Positions 1 to 12,400 of a stretch of DNA of 64,000 nt are shown here, one piece after another. This DNA comes from Rachycentron canadum. Lineage: Eukaryota; Chordata; Actinopteri; Carangiformes; Rachycentridae. A model generated the notes under the pieces. That model did not search any database. It saw only the letters and a list, made by a program, of their open reading frames with translations, and was not told the origin of the DNA. The stretch is from NCBI GenBank assembly GCA_038496675.1, contig CM076655.1, forward strand, positions 23,813,866 to 23,877,865, read 5' to 3'. Within the stretch, counting starts at the first letter, position 1; every line of letters begins with the position of its first letter. The translations under genes and the position numbers were made by a program.

Positions 1-1159
1 CTGCAACAGCTACAACTGGTGCTACTAGTATCAACCTCCAAGGTGGAAGAGTAAAGCCAAATGCCAAAAGCTGCAATTCCTCTAATGACCACAAGAGTCA
101 GGCTCCAACAGTTAGTCAGTCCCCTTTGACTCCAATGTTAAAATGTCCAATTTCATATTTACAGCCAGGTGCAGAAAACAGGTTTGTTCTCTGTAGTTTT
201 CTCCTTCACAACAACTGTGCAGGGGTGAATTTTTAATTAACTCACCTGTTTTTATCAAGGGTTAAAGTTATGTAGAATTGAGGGCATGGCCACTTTGATT
301 GACAGGCGAGTGAGCACGTTTGTCACAACCTGGTATGGACCGAAGTCACGGCTCTTTGACCATTGTTGGAATCGATGGGAGTTAGGGGCGGAGTCGGGCT
401 TTGCCAAGATGGCGATGGTGGAGCAGCTCGCTCTTTATTTACGTCTATGTTTCTTCTAACTGTTGTCATTTGTTCCACTTAATACTGAAAGTACCTGTAC
501 CTCGGCTGTTACTGTTTTAATACACTAATTGGCCAAATTAGGAGCTAGTGACTGAAGACGTACTCATTCATCATCATCATCATCATCATCATCACGCCAG
601 CAGAACTGGTCCGTACAACAGACCAGCATGTACCAGCCACTCGCTGCTGGTCGCCTCTCTACCCGTCTGTCACGGCTGTCAGGCTGGAGGCTGTGCACAC
701 GCCTGGCCCGGGCTGTCAGTCACTGTGACCTTTGACCCCAAATGTGTCACCCATCATCAGCACTGCGGTCGTCTTGTCAACAAGAAACACAACAAGACAT
801 GAGTTTTCACACCTTCTCTCTTCTGTGTTTATTTCCTCTCTTCTGTCTTTCCGGGACTTTTTCAGCATCACAACATTTGACTCTGTGCTGATGAACTCTT
901 CCTTTAGCCTGGGCTAATTATTTATTTTGTTAATTACAAGGTTATTTGCCTTTTAAGTATTTTAATTTTCCTATATGTTCATATAATAATTATAATTATA
1001 TAATATAATTATATAATCCATTTAAATCCTTTTATCATTTCATTATAAGAACAATACACATTAATGTAAATTCCCATGATTGTGCCAGCACGCTAATTTT
1101 CAAGAGCAGATGTTCCAAATACCAAATGATAACGATAATAATAACTTATTTAATCACCG
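1..1159. other. Intergenic DNA, no gene seen
   Basis: No reading frame here looks like a protein. Positions 569-593 are a (CAT)n run that gives a spurious His-rich ORF. Positions 280-430, with the words 'tgattgacaggcgagtgagc' and 'gccaagatggcgatgg', resemble a dispersed fish repeat rather than a promoter. Positions 985-1016 are an AT-rich low-complexity tract. Confidence 0.6.
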
Positions 1160-1510
1160 TTAGTCACAAGCCTTGGCCGCGGGGGACCAGCATCTCAGTT
1201 CTCGGTTTGACACATAACAAGTCAACAATCCAGAGATACAATTGGGGGCACAGCCATTTAAAGCTTTAAAAGTCAGTAATAAAATCTTTAAATCAATCTG
1301 AAATCTAACAGGAAGCCAATGAAGGGGGGCACGGACCGGAGTGATGTGATGTGTTCCTGTTCGATCCTGTAATGAGACGAGCAGCGTTCGTACCAGCTGA
1401 AGACAGTGGACGGAGGCCTGGCTGATACCCGAATAAAGTGGCATCTCGGTGACTAGATGCAGAGTAAAAGAATGAAGGAACCAGTGGTTTACATCACGAT
1501 GGTTTGCCAC
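1160..1510 (-). mobile_element. L2-like LINE reverse transcriptase fragment
   Basis: The minus strand keeps a 116-codon open stretch whose second half matches the end of the reverse transcriptase of fish non-LTR retrotransposons of the L2/CR1 group. Recognisable words are HITPVRAPLHWLPVRFQID and FKALNGCAP. There is no endonuclease or catalytic YADD motif in the fragment, so it is a 5'-truncated, dead copy. The family is recognised from memory of this highly repeated motif; the exact clade is an inference. Confidence 0.75.
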
Positions 1511-1900
1511 TTGGTTTATATTAGAGATGCAGTTCTGCTACGGGTCCTCATCTGTGACATAGATGTGTTGGACATGTTATAATTTTAATCTTTAAGTGCA
1601 AAAATTCCTATTTTTTTTTATTACTTTCTGAACATTTTCATCAGAGTTTAACAACACAGTGATAATACTGATAACCGGGGGCCATGATCATCTCTGCACC
1701 AGCTCAGAGTTTGATCACACAACAAATATACACTTACAGATGTAGTGTGTACAGTCACTCACAGCCACACACACGACCCCTGACAGTGTGCATGTAGATA
1801 TATACTGGACATGCATATTGAACCAGAGGTCACCATTGAAGTGCAATAGGAAAGCCCTCAAGTCTAATTTACAACAGCATTGATCTTTTTGGATGTAGGG

Positions 1901-1903
<3 letters not shown>

Positions 1904-1943
<40 letters not shown>
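1904..1943. repeat. (CA)n microsatellite
   Basis: About 20 uninterrupted CA dinucleotides. Both strands read through it as His/Thr or Val/Cys runs, which are not real proteins. Confidence 0.95.
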
Positions 1944-1945
<2 letters not shown>

Positions 1946-3578
1946 CATCACATTCATCTGTTTATCCATACACTGACATACATGATGTCAGTGGGAAACG
2001 TGTGGATGTTTATGTTGTTGTATAGTATAGTACAGTATCGTACAGAGACCACGCCCCCTTCGCCCTTTGTCCATTCAGTCATCACCAGCCTGTTTACAAC
2101 CAGACAACCAGCTCACACACACAACAGCAGGCCAAGGAGACATTTCCTCTTTTTTTTTTAATAAATTTGAAAGTGTTTGAGGCTCAAAGAGCTAAAACTG
2201 TCTAGTACTTAAATTAATAAAGTTATGTGTGATTTTTTTGTGAAGTGTGAACAGAATGATTTTGGAACCAATCAGAAGCGTCCCTAAGTGCATACAGTAT
2301 ATATAGTACACAATGCTGTATATTACTTGCAGTGGAGTATTTTACATTGCAGATGTCCATAGTTTAAGTGTACTTGTGCAGTTGTGCAGTAAAACTATGG
2401 TCCCACGTTTATGAGGGCACTTTTCTAACTGGCTTAGACAGGTTTTTCAGTTGTGTCCTGCTGCGTCAAATATCCCCACCTATCATTTTTTTAAATTAAT
2501 TGAACTATCATAATAGTGCAGTTTGCAATGAGTCCAAATAGGCAGTAATGTCTTAGAAATCCACTCTGTAAACCTGTGACTTGATCGGTTTTAACCCAGT
2601 TGATTGTATGACATGTTTGCCGACTGACTCTAAAGGTTCTAAAGGAATGAAACAAAATTGAATTGTGCTGCAAACAGAACAAACACAAGCCGACATTAGC
2701 AAGAGTGAAGCTTCTCATTATAGAAGGCACAGTAAAGCAAAGTCTGTTCATGCTGTTTGCTCTTTCTTGCTGTTTTTGATGAACCATGGCACCAAAATAA
2801 TTTTTCACTCCTGTGAACTCTGAATCACCCCATCACCAAACACTGCGTGGCTGCGGTTGGCAGCAGCTTCACCGGGCAGATACAGATGTTCATGTTTAAT
2901 AGACGACCAGAGAGCTGCAGCACGAATTCAGTCTGAGAGCTGTTAGCACGTAAACACACACACACACACACACACTCACACACATACAGAGAAATTAAAT
3001 GTATTCTGCGATTGCATCAACTGAGGTATAAATCTTGACAAATCACAGGCTGTCCACACATGCAGGCGTAATGTATGGGTGGACACGTACACACATGCAC
3101 ATTAACACACGTAAACACACACATTCAGATACTCATAAATACCTAAACATATGACTGACGGATGGCGAGCTCACTGACAAACTTCCTTTGCATTCAGGAG
3201 ACATCTGAAACAGCAGAGGGTGTGGACGTGGTGAAAGTTAGGCAACAAGGTGAGAGTTCAGACAAAGAGACAGGAAATTAGGACCATGGGCGGAAGGAAG
3301 GAGAGGATGGGGTGAAGGAAATGGAAAACATGAACTGTATGTGTTAGATTACAATAGGTAGTTTAATAATAAATATAAAAATATAATTTAGGCCCAAACA
3401 TCCTTCAACATCCTGCGCTTGCACCAGTAATTAACGTGACATCAAACACATCTCAAACAGTGAGCGACACAAACAGGTGACCAGTGTAACCAGTCCACAG
3501 CTGACGTCATTCAATCTGGACTGAGCTTCTTAATGAAGGTTTATCTTATGGACTTGCTGTACCTGTCTCTACAAAAGC

Positions 3579-3580
<2 letters not shown>

Positions 3581-3630
<50 letters not shown>

Positions 3631-3640
3631 TGTGTGTGTG
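3581..3640. repeat. (GT)n microsatellite
   Basis: Almost 30 GT units, interrupted once (gtgag) near the right end. Confidence 0.95.
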
Positions 3641-3869
3641 TTCAGCTATGAAAGTAATCTGGGCAAATGTCCTTGTGAAACAAAAACAGACCAGTGCTGA
3701 CTGACTTTATTCATGAGTTACAGCAAGCAGTATTAGACTGAAGCAGCATCATAATATTAATGCATCTAAAGGATAATTATAGCACACGCAGGTTTGTTGA
3801 ACCACAAACCACAATTTAAAAAATAAAACTATGACTTAACTCGGTTAAAAGTGAAGGAAACGTGAGCCT

Positions 3870-4185
3870 ACAGTCATGCTACTATCAGCATGCTAACATA
3901 CTCTCACTGACAATGCTAACATGCTAATGTTTAGCAGGTTATATTTACCTCTACGTATTTTATTATGTTAGCATTCTGCACCAGCGCCCCCCAGCCACCC
4001 TTAAAGGATAAGCAGTATGGCTAATGCATGGATGTTAGCATGCTAATCCTGAGCATACAACTGGAGCTCATGGGAATTTTTGGTCGTAAACAAAATGGAT
4101 GGACAAATACAAATTCTGCTGGTGCCACCAGAGATAACTTCAGTTCATCCTCTGGGGGACATGAATTATGAATGTACCAAATAAC
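3870..4185. repeat. Dispersed fish repeat ('gctaacatgctaa' family)
   Basis: Opens with repeated 'atgctaacat' words and continues into a segment around 'catcctctgggggacatgaa'. This resembles a widespread non-coding repeat of percomorph genomes. A second decayed copy in this window at 46575-46870 shares the 'tcatcctctg...atga' segment. Neither copy has coding capacity. The family assignment is from memory; a repeat-library search would decide it. Confidence 0.5.
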
Positions 4186-4259
4186 ACAACATCCTAAACA
4201 TAACCCACAAACCTCACGGAGAGAAACGAGCAGGAACACTGAGGTTAGTAAGATTCATC

Positions 4260-4575
4260 CTGTTAGGACCATGAATCTCTGTAGAGACAAGGTTCTGGGT
4301 TCAAATCCCAGGTCTGAGGCCTTTCTGTGTGGAGTTTGCATGTTCTCCCAGTGCCTGTGTGGGTTCCCTCCAGGTTCTCCTGCTGCCTCCTACAGTCCAG
4401 AGACATGTATATTAGATTAATTAGTGACTCTAAACTGCCCGTGGGCTTGAAGGTGAGCGTGTCTGGTTGTTTGTCTCCATATGTCAACCCTGTGTGAACC
4501 CCCCCGTTGTCAACTGGGATTGGCTCCAGCCCCCTGTGAACCTGCAAGGATTACAGGGAGATGATGGATGGAAGC
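4260..4575 (+). mobile_element. tRNA-derived SINE
   Basis: The left part has a Pol III B-box-like GGTTCAAATCC at about 4298-4308. Then follows the body typical of a very common fish SINE: 'gtgtggagtttgcatgttct', 'cctacagtccagagacatg', 'tgactctaaactgcccg' and 'gggattggctccagcccc'. The copy ends in a 'gatggatgg' tail. The head is degraded upstream of the B box, so box A is not clear. A second, interrupted copy of the same family lies at 20765-21220. Confidence 0.8.
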
Positions 4576-7143
4576 AGAGGGACAGAGAAGAAGTTCAACT
4601 GAAGTGAGATTATTTTAATCAAGAACTGGTCAAAAAAGTTGCTCCAGTAGATTTTTTTTCACATAGAAACACCTGTACACTAAAGTAATTGAATGAATGT
4701 AATACACTTAGTGAGACAACCACCCATCGTGTCCATCAGGCCGGCAAAGCTATTGATCAGCACTGCAGTAAATATACAGCGTAATCAATCGAACATCCAC
4801 TGTGTAGTTATCGACACTGACTCACGACACACATTATGAACGGTCATCTGCTTGTGTAAATGTTTGTCTCTTCCTCCAAACACACACTCAGCGACCTATG
4901 GCTTCATCAGGGTCTATTAACCTTTTAGAGATGAAATGTTCAAATGGGATTTTCCTTCTCCGTCTTTATCTTCCAGAGATGTATTGTGAGTGTGTGTGCT
5001 GTAATAGGCCGTCACAGGATGCTAATAGGGAGCCTGAGAATGAAACATCAAATGATGCTGCAGCAGGAAGATACAGACAGACAGAAAGTACACTGGTTAC
5101 TAGCAGGTATCAATCTGCCATGGACACGGATGCACAACTCCCCACAGCCCCTTAGTGGTGACAGCTGGCACAGCAAGAGGACAGAAGAGGATCCAGAGGA
5201 AAGACAGCGACTCTAACTCAGGTAAAAGCAGACAGATACATAAGGTGGATAGATTGACAGATAAATAACACGTCAGACAATCTCATTTTACCAACTCTCA
5301 GAGTCGGTCTGGTCCTGAATAAGCTGCTCTGTCAGTGTCGATGCACTGTAAACACACACATTGTCACACAGACACAGAACAGAGGGAGCGAACTGCAGCA
5401 CCATCAGCCTGTGGTGAACGGCTACCAAGCAAGGAAATGTTTGTCTTGTCTTGGTATCTGCCGAAGTTATGTGGAAAAGCACGGGTTTGGAAGCACAGGA
5501 TCCAAAATATTCCTGGTATGATGTTTCCACAGCAACTGTCTCCCTGCTGGACAACAACACTGTATATTAGATACCAAGATTACCTGCTGTGAACTTTACA
5601 CAAGCACATCCTGTGTATCTGTGAGGACTTCACTGAGACATGATGACACACTCTCAGTAGAGACAACAGCGAGGTTTCTGTTTGTGGAGAAAGAGAAAGA
5701 GGTGAAATCTCTAACTAATGCTCGTGGCCTTCGCCAGGGTCGTCACAAAACAAGGTCGAACTGGCTTTTAAACAGCCAATCACCTGTGGTTTCAGGGGAA
5801 TGAGGAATGTCCAATGGGGGACATGGGTGCCACCATGTTTTTTTGGGACACGGTCACAACCGTGTTGTTGCATCTCTCCGGGCTATGAACTAAACATGAT
5901 AAACGAACAGTGGACGTCCTCCTTTGGACAGATATTATGGCCTAACACCACACTATGCTTTACAAGAATGTCCTTCATTATATCTGTGGATCTGGGTACA
6001 ACATTAATTGTGTATCACAGAAACACTTTGATAAGTGGTAATGACATTTATTATGCTGGAGGTCAGGACTTTAAAGTCTCATCATGGAGCCTACTTCAGA
6101 AACATCAGATACAGTCTAGACCCAGAGACTATAGTGGGAAGTATGGCTGCACCATTAAAAACTGAAATCACAATTGCAATGTCTGCCAAAATAAACGCAA
6201 TAAGGTTTCTTGTTTTTTCGTGCAGCGCAAGTGGAACATGTGAGTTTTGTGTAATGTTGCTGGCACAAAATCAAAATGACTGTCTCTGTCTATTATTGCA
6301 GCAAGACATCAGGCAGGATGCCAAATCTTTAGATCATGTAACACAGCCGTGAAGGCAGTGCGTCCACTCTCATCTGCTGAAATGCTATTGAGATGAAAAC
6401 CAAGATGTTCTGCAGACGCCACGCACACTTGAAGCATCCAGTGTGTCGCCGGTCCAACAAATGTCCATGAGACGCAGTTAAAGGCTCCCGTAAGTGGCCT
6501 GGTTAGCCTGGTTTCTAAGTCCCTGTATTTATTATTATTATTTATTTTTTTTTGGTTTTTTACTAAAGCACACGTAGCAATAGAAGAAATCCAAATCCAA
6601 TATGTTCACTGTGTCATTCTTTTCCAAAACAAATCAGTTTATCCTGCAGCATCACCAGACACAAGCTGATAAAAACAGTCTGTTTGTGCTGACTGGCCAA
6701 CTATATTAGCCAACATGTCAGCCAACACATTAACAACAAATCTTCAGTTAAAATATCTGCTCTGTGGAGAAAAACACTCACAGCCAGGCTTGTTGTGTCC
6801 TGTCTGTATCTCATCATTTACAACAATAGATATACCACAATGTGCTCAGTGCACATTGTTCCTAAGTAGATATTTATGAGTCAAGGCATCTACATCCCTC
6901 ACACACAGTCTCACATATAGGTTCATTGGTAGACAACCACGCAAAACCTTTGTCTCACAGTGAAAGACGGTATGTTCCCGTCAGGCCGTTCATGTCCAGC
7001 CTGTTTGTGCTGTTTGCACAGACACATAATCAGCAGGTGGAGAATCAGATCAAGGCTGCAGGTGTTTACACAGGTATTCTGCAGAAAGAGACCTGTGCAT
7101 CAGCATTTCATCTTAATGCTGAATATTAATGCTGCAAAATGAA
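4576..7143. other. Intergenic DNA, no gene seen
   Basis: No conserved coding frame or exon with good splice sites was recognised. Short overlapping ORFs at 4898-5216 and 5800-6352 lack any recognisable domain and sit in sequence without coding character. Confidence 0.45.
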
Positions 7144-8438
7144 GTCACACGTGTATTGGCTAAGACCAGCAGGAGAAAGTCTCTGCACTGGCTGCCTGTC
7201 TGCTTCACAATTGATTTATAAATGGTTTATAAAGCTCTTAATGGTTCTAGTCCAACTTATTTATCAGATCACATGAAACTTCTAGGCCAATGTTTCGCAA
7301 ACTTTTTCTGACCAAGGACTTCAGGCATCATGCTGTAACAAACAAACACTTTCCAGATGTGATCAGTCATGGTTGACGTCATTATAATTAAACATATCAC
7401 TTCCTGTTGCGTCCGTTGTGTCGGAGGGTTCAGTTAATTTTCTTTTATTTGACCTGCTCTTCAGCCTCAGTGATTCTGTCCATTGTCAGGCTGATAACTG
7501 GAGACATTTAGATCAGTCCCAGAGCAGCTAACTGCTAGCCTCAGCCAAATATCCTCTCTAATGTCAACTGATCATTTCTGACGTATATGGTCAAACATAA
7601 ATTGCCGACTGATGAAGCTACATGTAGCAACACTGTAAAACAATGAAATCATCGTGTTTGAATTCACACATGGGTTCATTTAATATTGAAAACAACGAGT
7701 AGCCGAACACGACTCAGTAGCCGTGTTCACTCTCAGACACTTTGAGAGACACCACATTAAACAGGAGATTTGTACTAATTTACTTGCGGACCAGACTTTG
7801 AGAAAAGCTGCTCTAGACCCCTCAGGTCTTCTGGTCGTGGCCTTTTGATTAAACCTGAAGTCAGAACAAAAACACACACTGAGGCATTGTTTTATTATTG
7901 TTCCCCTCATCCGTGGACCAGCTTCGATAAAGACCTGAGGGCAGCAGAGAGTCTGAAAACCAATCAAAAGCTAACTCAAGAACGACCTTTTTATTCTCGC
8001 TTTTAATTGAATCGTATTTGTTTATCTGTTTATTTATTTTAAAGTGTTTCCCATGTCCTTTTATTTGATGGTTGTTTTACTTTTTAACACCTTAATCTTA
8101 CTTCTCAACTTTTAATTCTGGTTTTACTATCTGACAAACATTTCCTCTCTTTCAGCACGTTATTATTTAATCTATTTACTATTTTGTCTTAATTTATTTG
8201 TTTAATACCCTGTTTTTTTCATTTTATTAGTTAATTAATTAATGTTCTTATATGTTATTATCTTTATTATCTTCCAGTCTTAATGCTTCCTCAGTTCCTG
8301 TAATCGTTGTATTGATTTTTATTGTTTTTTAGCACTTAATGCTCTGTGTGTAAATGTGTGTGTGTGTGTGTGTGTGTGCACTTGTGTTACATTGTTTGTA
8401 TGAAAAGTGCTATACAAATAAAGTCTGATTGGTTGAAT
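7144..8438 (+). mobile_element. L2-like LINE 3' end, interrupted by a hAT MITE
   Basis: The first part (7144-7287) encodes the same reverse-transcriptase tail seen at 1160-1510, including the HWLPV and YKALNG motifs, with an internal stop. The frame resumes after a foreign insert at 7811 with the words PLRSSGRGLLI and SFDKDLRAAESLK. The 3' UTR runs to 'aaagtgctatacaaataaag' followed by a 'tctgattggttga' tail, the usual end of this LINE type. A (GT)n lies inside the UTR at 8349-8379. The copy is 5'-truncated and cannot move. Confidence 0.75.
7288..7810. mobile_element. hAT-type MITE inside a LINE
   Basis: A 523-bp insert splits the LINE. The left end reads CAATGTTTCGCAAACTTTTT and the right end, read on the other strand, CAGCTTTTCTCAAAGTCTGG; these are diverged copies of the 'cagtgtttctcaaac' hAT terminus. 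The 8 bp on either side are ttctaggc (7280-7287) and ctctagac (7811-7818), identical at 6 of 8 positions, as expected for an aged 8-bp hAT target duplication. No transposase is encoded. A related terminus occurs at about 18260-18290. Confidence 0.65.
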
Positions 8439-9440
8439 CTAATTCTGTTGTCAAATTCTTACCCAAGACGCGGCACAAAATCATCTCTGCTTCATCCAGC
8501 CCTCGGAGGCATCTGTGTTTCAGTATCATATTTTCAGCAGATTTTGGCAGAGTGACGGCGAAGCGCTGCTAGTTGCCAAAGTCATGTTTACACTTTAGTG
8601 GCTTCGCTGACACTAATATACAGTGTGACTTAAAATAAGCTTTGCGGCCTAGATGGCAAACCAGTGATGTGGATTTCATGCTGTAGGTTTGAGGTTGCAG
8701 TGTCTTGGCAGGCTGTAAAACAAAATGGTAGATTCTCCACAGTGAGTTCTCAGAGGAAATAGTAGGTGAGCAATGAAGGTACAAACTGTTTCTGAAGGAG
8801 GAAATAAGTAAAAAGCCTCGCCGCCACAAATCATGTCCTCCCTTTTTTTTTCAAACTAAAAACACAGCCTGAGGGCAGCAGGTGTCATCATGTGATATTG
8901 TCGAGTTTTTCCGTAGATTAAACTGAGTGGAAAAAAAAAAAAAAAAAAAAAACCTGTGTGGTAAATTGTTGAGTCAATATTGCGGCGCAGCTTCATAGAC
9001 TCTGATTCGATCACCACCCCCATCCGGCTCAGCACTGTTTGGCTTTGGGTTGAAATCCTTTATGTTGGCTGCTTACACTGCAAACAGTTTTGTTGTTTAG
9101 TGACAGTGTAAGTCTGCGTTGCTGTTGACATGTAAGCCTTATTATAACAGACTCTGAACTGCGACTTTGTGTGTGTGTGTGTGTGTGCGTGTGTGTGTCC
9201 TCACATCTTCATGTAGTTAAACAGATTTAGAGGGAAATTTGCTCTGAGAGAAGCAGCAGTTTGAACAGGTTTTTTTTCCGGTGTGGTTTTAGGTCCATGT
9301 GCAGGCATGTGACACCTTTAATGGCCCCGAAAACCTGCTTCCTTATCCTGCTGGTTCACCTAGTAGAGCACGCACCACGTTGACTACACAACACAAATAT
9401 GGGCAGGCGCGTAGACTATACATAAAAGTGCATGGTGGTG
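8439..9440. other. Intergenic DNA, no gene seen
   Basis: Includes a poly(A) run at 8930-8952 and a short (GT)n at 9169-9197. No coding sequence is recognised. Confidence 0.5.
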
Positions 9441-9735
9441 CTGGGGCGTCACTCTTTTTTAAAAAGATTGCATTGAAGTCTATGGGAAAATGGCTCGACT
9501 TTGCACTTAATTTATTCTCTCAGAAAACGTTTTCCTAATGAGTTTGTGGTCTGAGTCTCTAGTTTCAGGTCTTCTTTAATAAGACATGAGGATCATTTTT
9601 TTTAAATGATGGTTCCATTTAGTGGAAAATAGACAATAAAGTAGGGTTTGCATTAGGGGGTGTGGCTACACTGTGATTGACGGACTGTACCACACAATCA
9701 GGACAGAGTACAGAGCAGGTCAGATCCATCAGATT
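9440..9735 (+). repeat. Dispersed repeat A, copy 1
   Basis: Shares 'attgaagtctatgggaaaat', 'aacgttttcctaatgagttt', 'gtctctagtttcaggtc' and a terminal 'cagagcaggtcagatcc' with the copy at 24777-25085, and most of its left half with 20833-21085. It is non-coding and probably a MITE or SINE-like family; the class is unknown. Confidence 0.7.
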
Positions 9736-12000
9736 TATTAGATAATTATTTATTTATTATTCACTTATTAGATTGTTGCTTGTATTCCTTATAAATGATT
9801 AAATAATTATCAAAATGGTCGGTGATCAACTAATCATTTCAGCTCATCATATAAGATGTGAAAGTTGCTCAAATAATAATGGAAATAGCTGCACGTGGAT
9901 TTCCTGTGCTAAAGGTACGTTTAACATATACGTATTACTGACATATTTTACCTTTAAATGATCATAGAATAAACACAATAAGGTAATGAAGGAGTAAAAT
10001 AATGGACTCAAAGAGGAAACTAACTTCAGCTCCATGCAAAGCATCACTGTGGTGCATTCGTGTTTAAGGTTTCATCACTACACAGAGTTTAGCTCAGTGA
10101 ATGTACAATACCGGGACTTCTTGTTCCTTTGTATGACTTTTGACAGTGTGGCTAAGTTACCTAACACACAGTACATCACACTTCACTTTACACACCCAGA
10201 ACCAACGTCCACCTTTACATCTAGTCAGTGATTAGAACAGTTTGGTTGTTTTACCTCTTTTCTCACTGGTTTCAGGTGGGTGGGACTAAGTAAAAAACAA
10301 AGGTTCCACGCACCAATCAGGATTCATCAATGTTTAACTAGGATTAAATATTGACTGACAGATGGCTGCTGTTTTGGTCTCATAATATCAAACTTTCACT
10401 TCCCTCATTAATCAGCATTTGGACTATTACAATAAAAAGCCCTTAGGATGTTTTTTTTAGATCGTCCCTTATTTAGCCATGGATATGAAATGTTTATATA
10501 TTAAGAATTTCCTCATTGAAACTCCCCTTTGAAAATCTATCATTTTAATTGTTGTTTATTTTATCCCTGACATTGTGTGTCTTCTCAGTGTCCTGTAAAG
10601 TATTTTTAATCAGCTTTGTGTATAAATTGTGACATAAATATAAATAAACTTGCCTTGCTTTGTTAATAATTTTATAATAAAAGTTGTGGCGCATGTTTCA
10701 TTTTGGCGGAAACGATAAAATGCTCTGAACGACATGAGCGTGTGTGATGCAATAAAACTGTGTATATGTTAGCGTGCATGCTAAGGTGCTTATATCTATT
10801 TCCATCTGTGTGGGGTTGCATACCTACATTAATTGTGTGTGTGTGTGTGTGTGTGCGTGTGTCCAGTCTGGCCGGCAGCCAGCAGAAGCATGTGGTGGAG
10901 GCTCGTTCCAAAAAACCCACTGTAAGGAACGGGCTTAGCTTTAAACACTTTGAGACCCAGCTCGGGGATTACAGTCACGCTCTAACAGGAGTTTACACCT
11001 CCATCACCATCGCAGCCAATAAACAAAGCCCTCTCTGGAAACTAAGACCCTCCAAAGAGAGACAGAGAGGCGAGCTTCTGGAGATTTACTGCTCATTGGA
11101 AGGTTATAAATGAATCTTAGCAAGGAGAAAAAATAAATGAGATACTCCACTACTGTATTTTTAGATGGAGAAAGGAAAACAATAATGTTTTGCTGAGTAA
11201 TGCTCTGCCTGGGAAAGTGTAGCACTATGGTGGTGAATACAGGTATAAGCAGACAGGATATGCTGACACACAGTCTGTGTTCACTGGCGTCAATCTGATA
11301 ACATCCTGTGAAATGATGCAGTCGGTTTGAAGAGTTTGGATAAAGCTGAAAATACACCATCACAGACAGCTGTACCAGCTGGGGACTCAAACTGTTAGCA
11401 ATTTTGGTGAGTTATCATTATCAATCCATCCAATCAAATGGGATCTGGAGCAATAAGTTCATCCCCCATCATATAAAACCAGCTGCAGTAGTAATTGTAG
11501 TGGGTATTGGAGTGATATCTGTCAGAGCTGCCAGTTTGTATTTAATGTTGTTGTCATCCGTTACATGATGGAAGTTGGAGACACACACAAAGGACATCAC
11601 AAATATGTTTTATTCATAATTTAATGTCATGTTGCCATTGGGAGCAACAACCAAGCAAACAAGCTTGGAGTGGGTTTAAAAGTACTTCGGCTCTGCAGTT
11701 TTATCTGTTAGCAGAAAAGACAGTGACTGGGGCGAGGGGCTGTTTTTTGTGTATGTTTGCGCCTGCACATTTAGGTCGACCCTGGGATCTTTGACAGGTG
11801 ACCAACCATAACTAACTACAGACAATGATGATGATAACACTCTCATCGTTTTACATATGTGCAGATCCTGTGTGGAAACTCTAAGCAAGTAAAGTTTACA
11901 GTGCTTCACAATCAAAACAATAAAATCAAATGAAATGAATTAGAAGTGAAGTACAACAAATAAAAGCAAACTAAAAACACCATTTAAAATCTACAAGAAG
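9736..12000. other. Intergenic DNA, no supported gene
   Basis: Contains (GT)n at 10833-10862. The longest frame (11004-11390, minus) has no recognisable domain. A 54-nt exon-like segment at 10864-10917 is discussed under findings but is not called as a gene. Confidence 0.45.
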
Positions 12001-12009
12001 AAAGAGCCA

Positions 12010-12400
12010 CATTCTACAGATGTTTTTTAGTTGCTTTGTGAAAGAGTCATCAGAGTCCGAGGATTTCAAAGTAAGTGGGAGACTATTTACAGACCACACG
12101 AGCTGTAAACTAGAACGCATGATCACCTTCTTTAAGTGTGTTTGTGGTACAGTTAAAACACCTCAGAGCTCAACTCAAGGTGTGTGGGTGAAGGTCTGTT
12201 ACGTATTTTGGGGCTGGGTCATAGAAAAGCTCCAAAAGTGAGAACTAAAATTTTAAAATGTATCTAAAATTAATGGGAAGCCAGTTCAGATATGGGTGCA
12301 ATATATGACCTTTTTGATTTTGTCAGAAACCTGGCAGCAGCAGTTTGGACAGTCTGTAGGCACTGTGAGGAGGATCTGTTCAAAGTTCAAATAAAATGTC
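12010..12400 (-). mobile_element. Decayed L2-like LINE remnant, antisense
   Basis: The stretch 'gggaagccagttcag...cctggcagcagcagtttggacagtctgtag' is the usual plus-strand appearance of an antisense fish L2-like retrotransposon, the same kind of sequence as the antisense copy at 1160-1510 ('aggaagccaatga'). It is too mutated to translate. The boundaries are approximate. Confidence 0.5.

Larger units (their letters stand above)
1511..3869. other. Intergenic DNA with CA repeats, no gene seen
   Basis: Contains (CA)n at 1904-1943 and 2953-2976 and a long (GT)n near 3580. The remaining sequence is AT-rich and has no coding frame or splice pattern I can support. ORFs in this stretch are short or created by the microsatellites. 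Confidence 0.5.

Noticed and set aside
396..420. YY1-like 'ccaagatggcg' sites here and near 19536 and 31265
   Set aside because: They occur in what look like dispersed repeats or introns without exon or CpG context, so promoter activity is not supported.
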